Positions 43,351 to 51,756 of a stretch of DNA of 64,000 nucleotides are shown piece after piece. The position numbers and the translations under genes were made by a program. The DNA is taken from the NCBI GenBank assembly GCA_046262355.1, contig JBHEMX010000099.1, positions 1-64,000 of the forward strand. The letters are read 5' to 3'. The notes below the pieces were generated by a model. It made no database searches and had not been told where the DNA came from. It saw only the letters and a program-made list of their open reading frames with translations. Numbering within the stretch: position 1 is the stretch's first letter; each line of letters opens with the position of its first letter. The DNA comes from DATADD01 sp046262355 (GTDB lineage Bacteria > Actinomycetota > CADDZG01 > WHSQ01).

Positions 43351-44805
43351 TTAACCGACCGAGCCCTCCATCTGAAGCTCGACGAGCCTCTGGAGCTCGA
43401 CCGCGTACTCCATCGGCAGCTCTCGAGTGATCGGCTCGATGAAGCCGCGTACGATCATCTGCATCGCCTCGGTCTCGTCGAGTCCTCGGCTCATGAGATA
43501 GAAGAGCTGCTCGTCGGAGACCTTCGAGACGGATGCCTCGTGGGACACCGCCGCCGACTCCTCCTCGATCTCTATGTAGGGGTACGTATCGGAGCGCGAC
43601 TTGTCGTCCAGGATCAGCGCATCGCAGATTACGTGCGACTTCGCGCGCCGGGCGCCTTCGTCGATCTTGAGCAACCCGCGATAGCCGGCGCGCCCGCCGT
43701 CCTTGCTGATCGACTTCGATGTGATCGCCGAGGACGTGTTGGGCGCTGCGTGAACGACCTTGCCGCCGGCATCCTGATGCTGTCCCTCGCCGGCGTAGGC
43801 GATCGACAGGACCTCTCCGCGAGCGCGATCCCCGAGGAGATAGATCGACGGGTACTTCATCGTTACCTTCGATCCGAGGTTGCCGTCGACCCATTCCATG
43901 ATGGCGCCCTCGTAGGCCGCCGCCCTCTTGGTCACGAGGTTGTACACGTTGTTGGACCAGTTCTGGATCGTCGTGTAGCGGGCCCTGCCGTTGCGCTTGA
44001 CCACGATCTCGACCACCGCCGAGTGCAGGGAGTCGCTCGAGTAGACCGGTGCGGAGCATCCCTCGACGTAGTGCACGTAAGAGCCCTCGTCGACCACGAT
44101 CAGCGTCCGCTCGAACTGGCCCATGTTCTCCTGGTTGATGCGGAAGTAGGCTTGCAGCGGGATCTCGACCTCGATGCCCGGCGGCACGTAGATGAAAGAT
44201 CCCCCGGACCACACCGCGGAGTTCAGAGCCGAGAACTTGTTGTCGGCCGGCGGGATGATCGTGCCGAAGTACTGCTTGACGATGCCGGGATGCTCCCGCA
44301 GCGCGGAGTCCATGTCCATGAACAGGATGCCCTGCTGCTCGAGCGCCTCCTGCGTCTTGTGGTAGACGACTTCGCTTTCATACTGCGCGGTGACGCCGCC
44401 GAGGTAGTTCTTCTCCGCCTCGGGGATCCCGAGCTTGTCCCACGTCGACTTGATGTCGTCGGGCATGTCGTCCCACGACTTCACCTGACCCATGTCCGGC
44501 CGGATGTAGTAGTAGATGTCGTCGAAGTTGATGCCCGAGAGGTCGGCGCCCCACGAGGGCATCGGCTTGCGATAGAAGATGTCGAGCGCCTTGTGCCGGA
44601 GCTTGCGCATCCAGTCGGGCTCCCCCTTGCGATCGCTCATCTTGTCGATGACGTCGTGGGACAGTCCCTTCTGGGGCTTCTCGACGTATCGGATGTCGTC
44701 GTGCCAGCCGTACTTGTAGCCGCCCTTGAGGGCCCTTACCTCTTCGTTCTCCTGCTGGACCTTGAGGTCCTCGGCTTCTGTCGCCACGGGTTTCTCCCCT
44801 GCCAT
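43351..44805 (-). CDS. sufB: SUF scaffold protein SufB
   Basis: A 484-residue SufB, the scaffold subunit on which clusters form. Landmarks are the GYKYGWHDDIRYV N-terminus, PPADNKFSALNSAVWSGGSF, YVEGCSAPVYSSDSLHSAVV and the C-terminal SRGLDETEAMQMIVRGFIEP. ATG 44805 and GTG 44808 are adjacent starts; the ATG is preferred. It is separated from the other suf genes by the divergent transporter gene. An iron-box dyad lies about 42 bases upstream. Confidence 0.95.
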   Translation of the reverse strand: MAGEKPVATEAEDLKVQQENEEVRALKGGYKYGWHDDIRYVEKPQKGLSHDVIDKMSDRKGEPDWMRKLRHKALDIFYRKPMPSWGADLSGINFDDIYYYIRPDMGQVKSWDDMPDDIKSTWDKLGIPEAEKNYLGGVTAQYESEVVYHKTQEALEQQGILFMDMDSALREHPGIVKQYFGTIIPPADNKFSALNSAVWSGGSFIYVPPGIEVEIPLQAYFRINQENMGQFERTLIVVDEGSYVHYVEGCSAPVYSSDSLHSAVVEIVVKRNGRARYTTIQNWSNNVYNLVTKRAAAYEGAIMEWVDGNLGSKVTMKYPSIYLLGDRARGEVLSIAYAGEGQHQDAGGKVVHAAPNTSSAITSKSISKDGGRAGYRGLLKIDEGARRAKSHVICDALILDDKSRSDTYPYIEIEEESAAVSHEASVSKVSDEQLFYLMSRGLDETEAMQMIVRGFIEPITRELPMEYAVELQRLVELQMEGSVG

Positions 44806-44846
44806 CACGTCGTCCGGTAGGTGCCGTCTGACCGCTCCACTGTAGC

Positions 44847-44864
44847 AGTTAGGGAAGCCTAACT
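44847..44864 (-). promoter_or_regulatory. IdeR/DtxR-like iron box upstream of sufB
   Basis: An 18-bp dyad, AGTTAGG-GAAG-CCTAACT, lies 42-59 bases before the sufB ATG. Aligned with the DtxR/IdeR consensus in the plus orientation (from 44849) it agrees at about 14 of 19 positions. It is less perfect than the sufD box, but its position and symmetry argue for the same regulator acting on both suf transcripts. Confidence 0.6.
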
Positions 44865-44998
44865 CCAGCCCCCATTAGGCCGCTCTAAACACCCTCTGAC
44901 CTGCTCGAACGCTGCGCCGGGGCACCCTGTTCCCGGCGCCCGGCGGGGCCTCCGGCGGCGGGCGAAGGCCGCGGCCGCGTGCGCGACCCGCGGCGCAG

Positions 44999-45796
44999 CT
45001 ACTCCACCGCCCGCCGGACCGGCGCGGCGGCGGGATCCGCAGGAGGTGTGGCGAGATCCGCGTCGACCTCGGCGCCCTCGGCGACGTCTTCGTCGTGGAA
45101 CCCCGGGCCCTGCGAGATCACCTGGAACGTCTCGGCGTGAGCGAAGCCGTGCGGCGCGCCGGCCCCGGCGGTCCACTCGCGCATCCAGTCGCCGATGCGC
45201 TGGGCGTCGTCGCCGACCTGACTCTCGTGGCACATCAGAGCCTCGACCTTCGCGTCGATCGTGGCGGAGATGTCCACGGCGACCGGCTTGGCTCCCGGAC
45301 CCATGATCCACAGCTCCCGGAGGCCGCGCCACGGCTCGAGGCCCTCGTTCAGAAGCTCGGGGAAGTGACCCGGCGTCGTGCCGGCGGTCAAGGTCACGTC
45401 GAGCGACGCTTGTCCGACCGCGCGATGATCCGGGTGGTTCACGAAGCGGTCCTCGATCGTCGGCGTGGGGTCGAGGACGATGTAGCGGTGCGGCTTGAGG
45501 CGGCGGAAGACGCGTGCCAGGTCACGCCGCAGGTCGAGCGTGTACTCGATGTAGCCGTCGCGGTAGTCGAGCCACACGATGTCCTCCACTCCCACCACTG
45601 CCGCGGCGCGCCGCGATTCCTCCCGTCGGATCCGTGCTAGTGGCGGGCCCATCAGCGCGCGGTCCTGCGTGCCGGTCGAGCCGTCGCTGACGATGCAGTA
45701 GGTGACGTGAGCTCCCTCGGCGGTCCACTTGGCCACGGTGCCGGCACAGCCGAACTCGATGTCGTCGGGATGCGCCGACACCACCAGGGCCCTCAT
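44999..45796 (-). CDS. PIG-L family deacetylase
   Basis: A 265-residue zinc-dependent deacetylase of the PIG-L/LmbE family, which contains MshB and Mca of mycothiol metabolism and other N-acetyl sugar deacetylases. The zinc motif is AHPDD (H9, D12) followed by FVNHPDHRAVG. A variable Ala/Pro-rich tail follows. ATG 45796 begins MRALVVSAHPDDIEFG. It overlaps the hotdog thioesterase stop by four bases (ATGA) and so is co-translated with it. Whether it acts in mycothiol metabolism cannot be decided from the motifs. Confidence 0.87.
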   Translation of the reverse strand: MRALVVSAHPDDIEFGCAGTVAKWTAEGAHVTYCIVSDGSTGTQDRALMGPPLARIRREESRRAAAVVGVEDIVWLDYRDGYIEYTLDLRRDLARVFRRLKPHRYIVLDPTPTIEDRFVNHPDHRAVGQASLDVTLTAGTTPGHFPELLNEGLEPWRGLRELWIMGPGAKPVAVDISATIDAKVEALMCHESQVGDDAQRIGDWMREWTAGAGAPHGFAHAETFQVISQGPGFHDEDVAEGAEVDADLATPPADPAAAPVRRAVE

Positions 45797-46203
45797 GCGT
45801 CGCGCGCCGGGCGGATCGCGAGGGTGCAGCGCGCCGCGGCCACGGCGTTGCCGTCCTGATCGGCCAGGGCGATGGTCCACACCTGGATCGTGCGGCCTCT
45901 GCGGAGCGGCGTGGCCACGGCGCGCACCTTCCCGGAGGTCAACGCCTTGAGATGGCTGACGCTGAGCTCGATGCCGAGTGCATGCATCCGGGGCGGATCG
46001 GCGCTGAGATAGGCGCCGAGCGAGGCCGCGCTCTCCGCCAGCACCGCGGATGCGCCACCGTGCATGATCCCGAACGGCTGGAGGACCTTGGGCCCCACCT
46101 CCATCTCGGTGACGACGCGATCGGGCGTGGCCTCGACCGTGTGGATGCCGAGGGACTCGTGGATCGTTGCGGCGAACGGGACGCCGGCGTCGTCGGTTTC
46201 CAT
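45793..46203 (-). CDS. PaaI/MenI-like hotdog thioesterase
   Basis: A 136-residue hotdog-fold acyl-CoA thioesterase. The substrate-binding loop QPFGIMHGGASAVLAES contains the HGG motif and is followed by the acidic residue expected of PaaI/YdiI types. The second half (GRTIQVWTIALADQDGNAVA) is the standard strand pattern. Family members hydrolyse aryl-CoA or DHNA-CoA; no menaquinone gene adjoins it, so the substrate is open. It is coupled to the PIG-L gene. Confidence 0.87.
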   Translation of the reverse strand: METDDAGVPFAATIHESLGIHTVEATPDRVVTEMEVGPKVLQPFGIMHGGASAVLAESAASLGAYLSADPPRMHALGIELSVSHLKALTSGKVRAVATPLRRGRTIQVWTIALADQDGNAVAAARCTLAIRPARDA

Positions 46204-46261
46204 GGTGACGCATGGTACCGACTGGGCACCGCTCCCCCGAGATGAGGGTCGGTCCTGGGAC

Positions 46262-46927
46262 CTATTCTGGCTGCACGTCCTTCGGGAACACGGCTCGCAC
46301 GTCCTCCTTGCGTATCTCGAGGAACGCGGGGCTCGCTACCGCGTGACCGCCGGTCGACGGATAGATCGTTGCGTTCGTGACGGGAAAGAAGGCCCTCTGG
46401 TCGCGCACGAGCGACTCCCAGGCGTCCGAGAATCGAGCGAGCTCAGGCGGGAGGTACACCGTGCCGTCCACCTGGTAGTCCTCGAGCAGGAGCACGACGG
46501 CCACCGCGACCAGATCCGTTTTGGGGTCGAGACCCGAGCGCTTCCCCGGGCCGTCCTGGGAGCCGGAGAGCGTGAGCAGGATCCGGATCTTGCTGAGCAG
46601 GGCGGTCGCCGCGAAGGGCTTGCTCAAGTACTCGCATCCGAGTGAGCCTGCGCGCTCGACGACCTCGGGCTCGAGCAGCCCGGTCAGCACGACGACGGGT
46701 AGTTGGTTGTAGCGACCGTCGGCGCGCAGCCGCTCTATCAAGCTCCAGCCGTCCGTTCCCGGCAGCCTGATGTCGACCACGGCCGCATCTGGGGATTCGG
46801 CCACCAGCAGGCGCCAGCCCTCCTCCGTGTCGCCGGCGAAGAAGCTCTCGAATCCGGCGCTCTCGAGGTGGTAGCGCACGATCGTGACTATCGAGGGCTC
46901 GTCTTCGACGACTAGGACCTTCGGCAT
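46262..46927 (-). CDS. Response regulator with an unusual C-terminal domain
   Basis: A 221-residue protein with an N-terminal receiver domain: phosphorylated D52 in AVVDIRLPG, T82 and K103, all conserved. After a linker (residues 118-140) the C-terminal part, YQVDGTVYLPPELARFSDAW to RKEDVRAVFP, resembles DUF6812-type domains rather than a DNA-binding or enzymatic output. DUF6812 has no assigned function. No intact histidine kinase lies nearby, only relics of kinases, so the cognate sensor is likely elsewhere. Confidence 0.82.
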   Translation of the reverse strand: MPKVLVVEDEPSIVTIVRYHLESAGFESFFAGDTEEGWRLLVAESPDAAVVDIRLPGTDGWSLIERLRADGRYNQLPVVVLTGLLEPEVVERAGSLGCEYLSKPFAATALLSKIRILLTLSGSQDGPGKRSGLDPKTDLVAVAVVLLLEDYQVDGTVYLPPELARFSDAWESLVRDQRAFFPVTNATIYPSTGGHAVASPAFLEIRKEDVRAVFPKDVQPE

Positions 46928-46937
46928 GGCGCAATCA

Positions 46938-48887
46938 TCAAGCTTGAGGAGTCAAAGTGGAAGGATCCTTCGAGCGACCGCTCACGCCGGTGCCGAGTGC
47001 CTCGAGGATCTCGGCTCCGTAGCGCTCGATCCTCGTGGGTCCCATCCCGCGCACGGCCCCGAGCTGGACGACGCCCGCCGGCCTGGCGCGCGCGATCTCG
47101 TCCAACGTCCGGTCGTGCATGACGACGTAGGCCGGAACGCCGTCGCTCTGGGCGCGCCGAAGCCTCCACGACTTGAGGGCCGCCACGACGTCCGGGTCCG
47201 CCTGCCCGCCCGATCGCTCTCCGGCGGTCACCCCGGCCCCATGCCGGCGCGCCACCTCAGAAGGCGTCAGTGTCGCCAGGAAGCGGCTCGGCTTCTGACG
47301 CCCGCCGGAGAGCCACGAGATGAACAAGTACCGTCGCGCGCGCGTGATGCCGACGTAGAACAGCCGCCGCTCCTCGGCTACGGAGTCCTCCGTCACCGAC
47401 CGCTTGAACGGAAGCTCGCCCTCCTGCAGGCGAGGTAGGAACACCGCCTCGAACTCGAGGCCCTTGGCCCGGTGGTAGGTGAGCAGATTGACGCCGGCGC
47501 CGGCGCCGTCGGACCCGAAGCGCGCCTCCACCTCCGCCACGAAGCCCCGGAGCGTGCGCTCGCCGTCGTCCAACTCCTCGGCGAGGCGCACGAGACGCGT
47601 GAGATCCTTCTGACGAGTGACCTCTCGGTCGCCCACGCCGTCCGCGATCGTCTCGGTCCATCCGGCGCGCGTCGCCGCGCTGCGAACCGTGTCGGCCACC
47701 TCGGTCTCTGCAGACCTCCGCAGCGGCGCGAGCAGGCGGCGGGCCGCCTGGCGTTGCAGGAAGCCCCCATCGCGCACCTGGAACGGGATGCGGGCGTCTG
47801 CGAGCGCCGCCTCGTAGTCCTCGGAGCGGAAGTTGGCGCGATACAGGATCGCCATGTCGCGATGGGCGACGCCTTCGTCGGCGAGCTCTCGGATGTGCTG
47901 CACGACCGCCTTGGTCTCCTCCTCGGAAGACGCGAACGGTCTCAGGATCGGGCGCGCTCCGGCGCCGCGCGCCGCTAGAAGCTTCTTCGGCGTGCCACCG
48001 AACGTGGATGCGAGCCGGTTCGCGACGTCCAGAACCTCGGGCGTAGAGCGGTAGTTGTGCGTCAGATGAATGGTTGTGGTTCGAGGGAACCGCTGCGGCA
48101 TGTTGATGAGGTACTCAGGCGTTGCACCGGTGAACGAGTAGATCGACTGGAGGTCGTCTCCGACGACGCACAGGTCATCACGCTCGCCGAGCCAGCGCTC
48201 GAGCAGCGACTGCTGCAACAGGTTCACGTCCTGATACTCATCTACCGTGAAGGCGCGGTAACGGGCGTGGAAGCGCTCGAGCGCGTACTGATCCTCGTCG
48301 AACATGCGGATGGTGGACTCGAGCAGATCCTCGAAGTCGATGAGACCGCGTCGAAGCTTGCCGTCCTCGTAGCGCCTCCACACACTCACCATGAGGTCGG
48401 ACGGGATGGGGGGCTCATGGCGGCCGAGATCCCGCTCGTAAGCATCGACCGCGAGGCGCTGGTTCTTCGCCCACTCGATCTCGGTTGCGAGATCCGCAGC
48501 GGGGCGAAAGCGGTACGGCTTCGGCAGCGTGCGAGCGATCTGGGACAGCGCTATCGCTTTCGTGGGCAAGATGTCGCCCGGCGCTTCGGCCGCGAGGTAG
48601 CGAAGCTGTGCTGCCGCGGCCGAGTGGAAGGTACGCGCGCGCACGCCGGCCACTCCGAGCCCGCCGAGGCGGGTACGCATCTCCCCGGCCGCCTTGTCGG
48701 TGAACGTCACCGCGAGGATCTCACCAGGCTCGAACGCGCGGGTCGTGACCTGGGCGGCGATCCGTCGGGTGATCGTCGTGGTCTTGCCCGAGCCCGCACC
48801 GGCAAGCACGCACACGGGCCCGCGCACGGCCTCCACGGCGCGCCTCTGCTCCTCGTTCAACCCGTCCCATAGGGCGTCCCACTCCAT
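46938..48887 (-). CDS. UvrD/Rep-family ATP-dependent DNA helicase (UvrD2-like)
   Basis: A 649-residue superfamily 1A helicase. Walker A is AGAGSGKTT near residues 29-37, motif II is FTVDEYQDVN, motif III CVVGDDLQSIYSF, motif IV THNYRST, and motifs V-VI TYHRAKGLEFEAVFLPRLQEG / FYVGITRARRYLF. The last 80 residues form an HRDC domain (VVAALKSWRLRRAQSDGVPA), which is the arrangement of mycobacterial UvrD2. It probably unwinds DNA during repair. The gene ends eleven bases from the response regulator start on the same strand. Confidence 0.93.
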   Translation of the reverse strand: MEWDALWDGLNEEQRRAVEAVRGPVCVLAGAGSGKTTTITRRIAAQVTTRAFEPGEILAVTFTDKAAGEMRTRLGGLGVAGVRARTFHSAAAAQLRYLAAEAPGDILPTKAIALSQIARTLPKPYRFRPAADLATEIEWAKNQRLAVDAYERDLGRHEPPIPSDLMVSVWRRYEDGKLRRGLIDFEDLLESTIRMFDEDQYALERFHARYRAFTVDEYQDVNLLQQSLLERWLGERDDLCVVGDDLQSIYSFTGATPEYLINMPQRFPRTTTIHLTHNYRSTPEVLDVANRLASTFGGTPKKLLAARGAGARPILRPFASSEEETKAVVQHIRELADEGVAHRDMAILYRANFRSEDYEAALADARIPFQVRDGGFLQRQAARRLLAPLRRSAETEVADTVRSAATRAGWTETIADGVGDREVTRQKDLTRLVRLAEELDDGERTLRGFVAEVEARFGSDGAGAGVNLLTYHRAKGLEFEAVFLPRLQEGELPFKRSVTEDSVAEERRLFYVGITRARRYLFISWLSGGRQKPSRFLATLTPSEVARRHGAGVTAGERSGGQADPDVVAALKSWRLRRAQSDGVPAYVVMHDRTLDEIARARPAGVVQLGAVRGMGPTRIERYGAEILEALGTGVSGRSKDPSTLTPQA

Positions 48888-48896
48888 GCGCCCACA

Positions 48897-49150
48897 CTAA
48901 GCGCCCGATGCGACGAGCTTGCGGCTCTGGTCATGAACGGCTGCTCGCGGGGATGAGATCGAGGGTCTCCGTGTGGCCCGGAATAGGGCAGAGCGAGACA
49001 GAACACCGATCCGCAGGGCGACCGGTCGAGCCACACGCGTGCGCCGATCGCCTCGGCCAGCCGCCGGCAGATGTAGAGCCCGAGACCGGTCCCGCCGACC
49101 GTGCGTGTCGAGGATTGATCGACCTGATAGAGAAGTTGCTAAGACTAGTC
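48897..49150 (-). pseudogene. Histidine kinase C-terminal relic
   Basis: A minus-strand frame reads LLYQVDQSSTRTVGGTGLGL and then YICRRLAEAIGARVWLDRS, which are the G-box and C-terminal helix of a HATPase domain from a sensor kinase, followed by SVFCLALP. The frame then ends in an unrelated tail. Nothing upstream supplies the rest of the kinase: 49151 onward is non-coding and then fabI on the other strand. The piece is about 85 residues and lacks the N-box, so it is a relic. Confidence 0.7.
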
Positions 49151-49220
49151 CCGCTGCCTGAGGCGCCGGTCGTGTCGGTGCGCGGGTCTGCTCGGGCGCC
49201 TGGGCTCTAGACTTCCGGCC

Positions 49221-50000
49221 ATGCTGCTCGAGGGCAAGAAGCTCGTGATCACCGGAGTGCTGACGCCACAGAGCATCGCGTTTGACGCCGCTCGCATCGC
49301 CCAGGAGCAAGGTGCAGAGATCGTGCTCACCGGCTTCGGCAGAGCGCTGGCGCTGACGAAGAAGACGGCCCGCCGCCTCCCCGCTCCGCCCGAGGTGTTC
49401 GAGATGGACGTCAACGACGAGGGGCACATCTCCGGTCTGGCCGACGAGGTGCGAGCGCGCTGGGGCTCGCTCGACGGCTTCCTCCACGCGATCGCGTTCG
49501 CTCCCGGGGATGCGCTCGGAGGCGACTTCTTGGGCGCTCCCTGGGACAGCGCCCAGGTGGCGTTCCGCACGAGCGCGTACTCGCTCAAGGCGCTGGCGGC
49601 CGGCGTGCTACCTCTCATGGAGCAAGGGGGCGGATCGATCGTGAGCCTCGACTTCGACGCGTCGGTCGCATGGCCCCTCTACGACTGGATGGGAGTGAGC
49701 AAGGCCGCCCTCGAGGCCATCACGCGATATCTCGCGCGCGACCTCGGCCGTCACGCCATAAGGGTCAACTGCGTGTCCGCGGGACCGCTGCGAACGATGG
49801 CGGCGAAGAGCATCCCCGGTTTCGACTCGCTTGCCTCCGCGTGGGAGTCGAAGGCGCCGCTGGGGTGGAACGTCTCGGATCCCGAACCGGTGGCACGCGC
49901 GGTCGCGTTCCTGCTCTCGGATTGGTCGGCAGGGATCACCGGCGAGATAGTGCACGTCGACGGTGGCTATCACGCGATGGGCGCCGCCCTCGAACGTTGA
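49221..50000 (+). CDS. fabI: Enoyl-ACP reductase (FabI/InhA type)
   Basis: A 259-residue NADH-dependent enoyl-[acyl-carrier-protein] reductase of fatty-acid synthesis. The nucleotide-binding start is LVITGVLTPQSIAF (InhA pattern), and the catalytic pair is Y154 and K161 in YDWMGVSKAALEA, which align with Y158 and K165 of InhA. DGFLHAIAFAP and the substrate-loop SAGPLRTMAAKSIPGF are also typical. It stands alone, with no fabG or acpM partner adjacent. Confidence 0.94.
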   Translation: MLLEGKKLVITGVLTPQSIAFDAARIAQEQGAEIVLTGFGRALALTKKTARRLPAPPEVFEMDVNDEGHISGLADEVRARWGSLDGFLHAIAFAPGDALGGDFLGAPWDSAQVAFRTSAYSLKALAAGVLPLMEQGGGSIVSLDFDASVAWPLYDWMGVSKAALEAITRYLARDLGRHAIRVNCVSAGPLRTMAAKSIPGFDSLASAWESKAPLGWNVSDPEPVARAVAFLLSDWSAGITGEIVHVDGGYHAMGAALER

Positions 50001-50014
50001 CCTAACGCACTTCG

Positions 50015-50302
50015 CTACTTCAGGTCGTTCACCTTTTCTGGAAGCCGGATCTCGACGGGCCGCGTGTTGCTTACCTCGTGCGCGCAGCGTGCGCAAACGC
50101 GGCGTCCCTTGAACTGCACGCCGGGCGTTTCGCTCGAGCAGAAGATGCACATATCGTGCCGCTTCTCGAGTATGACCTGATCGCCCTCGACGCTGATAGC
50201 GAGCTCGTCGCCATGGCGCATCCCAAGTATCTTTCTTAGCTCGGAGGGAAGCACGATGCGACCGAGCTCGTCGATCTTTCGCACGATGCCGGTGGATCTC
50301 AT
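50015..50302 (-). CDS. AbrB-family regulator with C-terminal zinc ribbon
   Basis: A 95-residue protein with an AbrB/SpoVT swapped-hairpin DNA-binding domain (MRSTGIVRKIDELGRIVLPS, then RKILGMRHGDEL) and a compact C-terminal part holding four cysteines, C52 and C55 (CIFC), C70 and C73 (CARC), that could bind zinc. Two-domain AbrB proteins act as global regulators in Bacillus and relatives; this layout is found in several other phyla. It converges on fabI with 14 bases between them. Confidence 0.87.
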   Translation of the reverse strand: MRSTGIVRKIDELGRIVLPSELRKILGMRHGDELAISVEGDQVILEKRHDMCIFCSSETPGVQFKGRRVCARCAHEVSNTRPVEIRLPEKVNDLK

Positions 50303-50504
50303 CTCAAGCCCCCTTGTGCTGGCTTGCAGGCTACTTGCCTCGATAAGTCACATGACGGATTTCGCGCGATCGTTTTTCGGTGCGGCAGGAATGGCATCCG
50401 CGTTCAACGTTCTGTCGAAAAGGCCGATGCACAAGAAAGACGTCGGCCCCACGACGAGGAGGCGAACAGCGCTCATCGGACGCCGGAGCAGGCCCCGGCC
50501 CGTT

Positions 50505-51121
50505 CCCCCAGCTACCGCCTACTGCTGACGAGCATCGCGGTCCTCCTCGCCGCCGACGCCCGATACATGGCCCTCAACCTGACGGGGAGCTACGTGAGCC
50601 GCTCGCCGTTGGACACACTGTGGCTGGCGAGGCATGTTCCAGCCGTCGCCGGGATCGTCGTCAACTTCAGCGACGTAACCGAGCGAAAGCGCGCCGCGAG
50701 AAGGATCAGCTCGAAGGCCGGCTGCGCCGGTCGCAGAAGATGGAGGCCATCGGACAACTCGCGGGTGGCGTCGCCCACGAGTTCAACAACCTGCTCGCGG
50801 ACATCCTTGCGTACGCGCGCTTCGCCGAAGCGCTCGGGATCGTCGCCGGCCATGCCGGACCCATCCACCTGATCCTGAGCCACATGGTGCTGCCCGACGA
50901 GTTCGGCCCCGACCTCGTCAACCAGATCCTCGACCGGCGCCCGGTGTGTCGAGCGCTGCTGATGTCCGGCTACCCCGACGACACCCTCGCGCGCCACGGC
51001 ACCCCTCTGCATGCAGCGACCTACATGGAGAAACCTTTCACGCCCGAGACCCTGCTGGGGGCGCATCCGCGCGGTCCTGGAGGCGCCCAGCTTCGAGCGT
51101 CCGTCCGCCCCCACGCGTTGA
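50505..51121 (+). pseudogene. Hybrid sensor kinase relic with internal deletions
   Basis: Disordered pieces of a membrane sensor and hybrid histidine kinase lie in one direction but in three frames. LLTSIAVLLAADARYMALNL resembles a 7TM sensory segment. It is followed by a PAS end (IVVNFSDVTERKRA), a HisKA phosphoacceptor helix in another frame (SQKMEAIGQLAGGVAHEFNN), and without any HATPase domain a receiver domain (LILSHMVLPDEFGPDLVNQI, then ALLMSGYPD and YMEKPFTPETLL). The end reads IRAVLEAPSFERP in the third frame. Deletions and frameshifts make a functional protein impossible. Confidence 0.75.
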
Positions 51122-51153
51122 GCGGTTCGTGACCTCGGACATACTCTGGTGCC

Positions 51154-51756
51154 ATGTTCGAGATCCTCTTCGTGTGCACCGGCAACCGCTGCCGCAGCCC
51201 GATCGCCGAGGAGCAGCTGCGGCGCCTCGCCGGCGACCTTCCGGTCACGGTCGGTTCCGTGGGCCTCCTGGACCTCGGCGCCGCCCCCGCGCTACCTGAG
51301 GTGCTCGAGGTCGCCGGCAGTTTCGGGCTCGACCTCTCGCGCCATCGAGCGCGCCACCTTACCGGCATCGACCTGTCGTCCGTCGATCTCGTCGTGGGCC
51401 TCGAGCGCAGCCACGTCGCCGCCGCGGTGGTGGAAGCGAACGTCCCCTACGACCGGACCTTCACCCTGAAGGAGATCGTCCGCCTCCTGAGCCAGGTGCG
51501 CGCGGAGCCGGAGACGTCAGACCCCGCCGACCGGGCCCGAGCGATGGTGGCCCTGGCGCACGACCAAAGGCGAGACGAGCCCGCCTTCGTGGCCGGAGAG
51601 GACATCGAGGACCCCTTCGGCGGGCCCCGCAGCGCCTACGTCGAGATGGCGCAAACCGTCGCCCAGATGTGCCGCTCGCTTATGGAGGGGCTCTTCGGCC
51701 GGAACCATGACGTCAGGAGCGGCTCAGGAGCCAGGAGCGCACCCGGAAGGGCGTGA
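51154..51756 (+). CDS. Low-molecular-weight protein tyrosine phosphatase-like
   Basis: A 200-residue phosphatase of the low-MW PTP / arsenate reductase fold. The P-loop is CTGNRCRS (C8-x5-R14), and the general-acid aspartate is in EDIEDPFGGP, near residue 150. Actinobacterial versions act on phosphotyrosine proteins or reduce arsenate through thiols. The last 20 residues (SGSGARSAPGRA) overlap the convergent mannosidase gene by 44 bases and look like read-through tail. Specific substrate unknown. Confidence 0.87.
   Translation: MFEILFVCTGNRCRSPIAEEQLRRLAGDLPVTVGSVGLLDLGAAPALPEVLEVAGSFGLDLSRHRARHLTGIDLSSVDLVVGLERSHVAAAVVEANVPYDRTFTLKEIVRLLSQVRAEPETSDPADRARAMVALAHDQRRDEPAFVAGEDIEDPFGGPRSAYVEMAQTVAQMCRSLMEGLFGRNHDVRSGSGARSAPGRA

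Noticed and set aside
44859..45332. Minus-strand frame downstream of the PIG-L gene
   Set aside because: It is an Arg/Gly-rich shadow of the PIG-L deacetylase in another frame.
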